Positions 32,899 to 33,422 of a stretch of 33,422 nt of DNA are shown here, in pieces; the stretch's first letter is position 1, and every line of letters starts with the position of its first letter. The position numbers were made by a program, and so were the translations under genes. The notes beneath the pieces were generated by a model. It was not told the origin of the DNA. It worked only from the letters and a program-made list of their open reading frames with translations, and ran no database searches. This DNA comes from Bryobacterales bacterium (GTDB lineage Bacteria > Acidobacteriota > Terriglobia > Bryobacterales > UBA6623), in NCBI GenBank assembly GCA_028819215.1, contig JAPPMG010000065.1, positions 1 through 33,422 on the forward strand. The letters run 5' to 3'.

Positions 32899-33422
32899 CT
32901 AGGGGTTGTAGCCGGAACTGACGATCAGCGGAACTCCCTGCGCCCGTACGAGCTTGGCGAATACCGCCTTGGGCTGGACCTCGCCGGTCGCGGGATTCTC
33001 GAAGCTGTAGTACCAGAGCGACTCCCCGAACAACGCGGCGGCTTCGATCGCGTCCCTGCCGTCGAACAACACCTCAGGGATCCGCCCCGAAGTCGCGAAA
33101 CTGGCCCGGTTGCCGCTGAATTCGACCATGCCCGTTTCGACGTTGAGGCCAGAGATGTAGATCGGGCCTTGCTTCCAGCGCGGATCGCTGGACAGCACCG
33201 GGCCGGCGAAAAATCCGGCCGACTCGACTTCCAGCGCCGCGCAGCGCACGAGTTCCTGCAGCCTCCGGTCGCCCGGGTCGGCCGCCAAGTCCGCCGCGTT
33301 GACCTCCATCGGGTCGCAGGCCCCGGGAAAGTCCCGCGAGTAGATCCCGGCCCCGATCGCCGCACGGTCCCCGTTCCACTCGATCTCCTTCACGTACGAG
33401 CTCTTCGGCTGGCTCCGCCCCG
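32899..33422 (-). CDS. Multi-Cache protein, paralogue 3 (partial, 5' end outside the window)
   Basis: The frame is open to the window edge and ends at TAG 32899-32901. The visible 174 residues cover the end of one module (SYVKEIEWNGDRAAIGAGIYSR) and the complete last module, almost identical to module 6 of paralogue 2, including its two cysteines (in GACDPMEV and LVRCAALEV) and the C-terminus VSSGYNP. It proves that the family forms an array of at least three members. Whether it has six modules and a signal peptide cannot be seen. Confidence 0.85.
   Translation of the reverse strand, partial: GRSQPKSSYVKEIEWNGDRAAIGAGIYSRDFPGACDPMEVNAADLAADPGDRRLQELVRCAALEVESAGFFAGPVLSSDPRWKQGPIYISGLNVETGMVEFSGNRASFATSGRIPEVLFDGRDAIEAAALFGESLWYYSFENPATGEVQPKAVFAKLVRAQGVPLIVSSGYNP

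Noticed and set aside
32759..32902. 47-codon plus-strand ORF in the spacer
   Set aside because: No ribosome-binding site, no family similarity, and an equally open frame exists on the other strand.

Overview
The window is G+C-rich bacterial DNA (about 60-65 % by eye) with genes packed on both strands and mostly Shine-Dalgarno starts. The gene content suggests a heterotroph of the Acidobacteriota (Bryobacterales/Solibacter-like) or a related planctomycete/verrucomicrobial lineage. The pointers are a PSCyt1/PSCyt2/DUF1553 protein next to a DUF1501 protein, an exported PIG-L deacetylase, a sulfatase, many toxin-antitoxin (TA) loci, and the ffh-rpsP-khpA-rimM-trmD-rplS block. The phylum call is an inference from gene families; no marker phylogeny could be run.

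Layout. 147-4435 (+): a ThDP-dependent decarboxylase/synthase-like enzyme, a five-CxxCH exported cytochrome 7 nt behind it, an unknown membrane protein, and a xylose isomerase with all metal ligands. 4729-7531: a TA and remnant zone with an orphan HicB, a HigBA pair with a clear operator, a gene-poor kilobase, tRNA-Arg(ACG), and a Phd-type antitoxin followed by a wrecked VapC. 7538-8725 (+): a thiolase. 8804-9316 (-): a Tat-exported peroxiredoxin whose peroxidatic residue is encoded by in-frame TGA with a hairpin at the right place, so a probable selenoprotein. 9640-13912 (+): the conserved SRP/ribosome block, with an S16 that carries about 170 extra acidic residues. 14021-16226 (-): a second HigB with a HigA-ImmA fusion, then a second Phd antitoxin whose VapC partner is spliced to a decayed copy of the neighbouring SDR gene. 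24153 to 16572 (-): a five-gene probable operon of APC permease, PIG-L deacetylase, PSCyt/LamG/DUF1553 protein, DUF1501 protein and SDR. 24422-26096 (+): tRNA-Lys(TTT) and a sulfatase. 26175 to the right edge: three related genes for secreted proteins built from tandem Cache-like domains.

Most notable content. (1) The peroxiredoxin selenoprotein at 8804-9316, which conventional gene calling splits into two short ORFs. (2) The multi-Cache family: two near-full-length proteins of six sensor-type modules each, with signal peptides but no visible membrane anchor, kinase or chemotaxis output domain. They share their last four modules as a 1.8-kb inverted repeat, and a third paralogue runs off the right edge. 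(3) Recurrent decay of VapC toxins next to retained antitoxins.

How the genes fit together. The 16.5-24.2 kb operon plus the sulfatase look like a periplasmic/outer-surface programme for breaking down sulfated or acetylated glycans and taking up amino-acid-like products. The secreted Cache proteins may bind small ligands in the same compartment; that role is inference. The ffh-rplS block is housekeeping.
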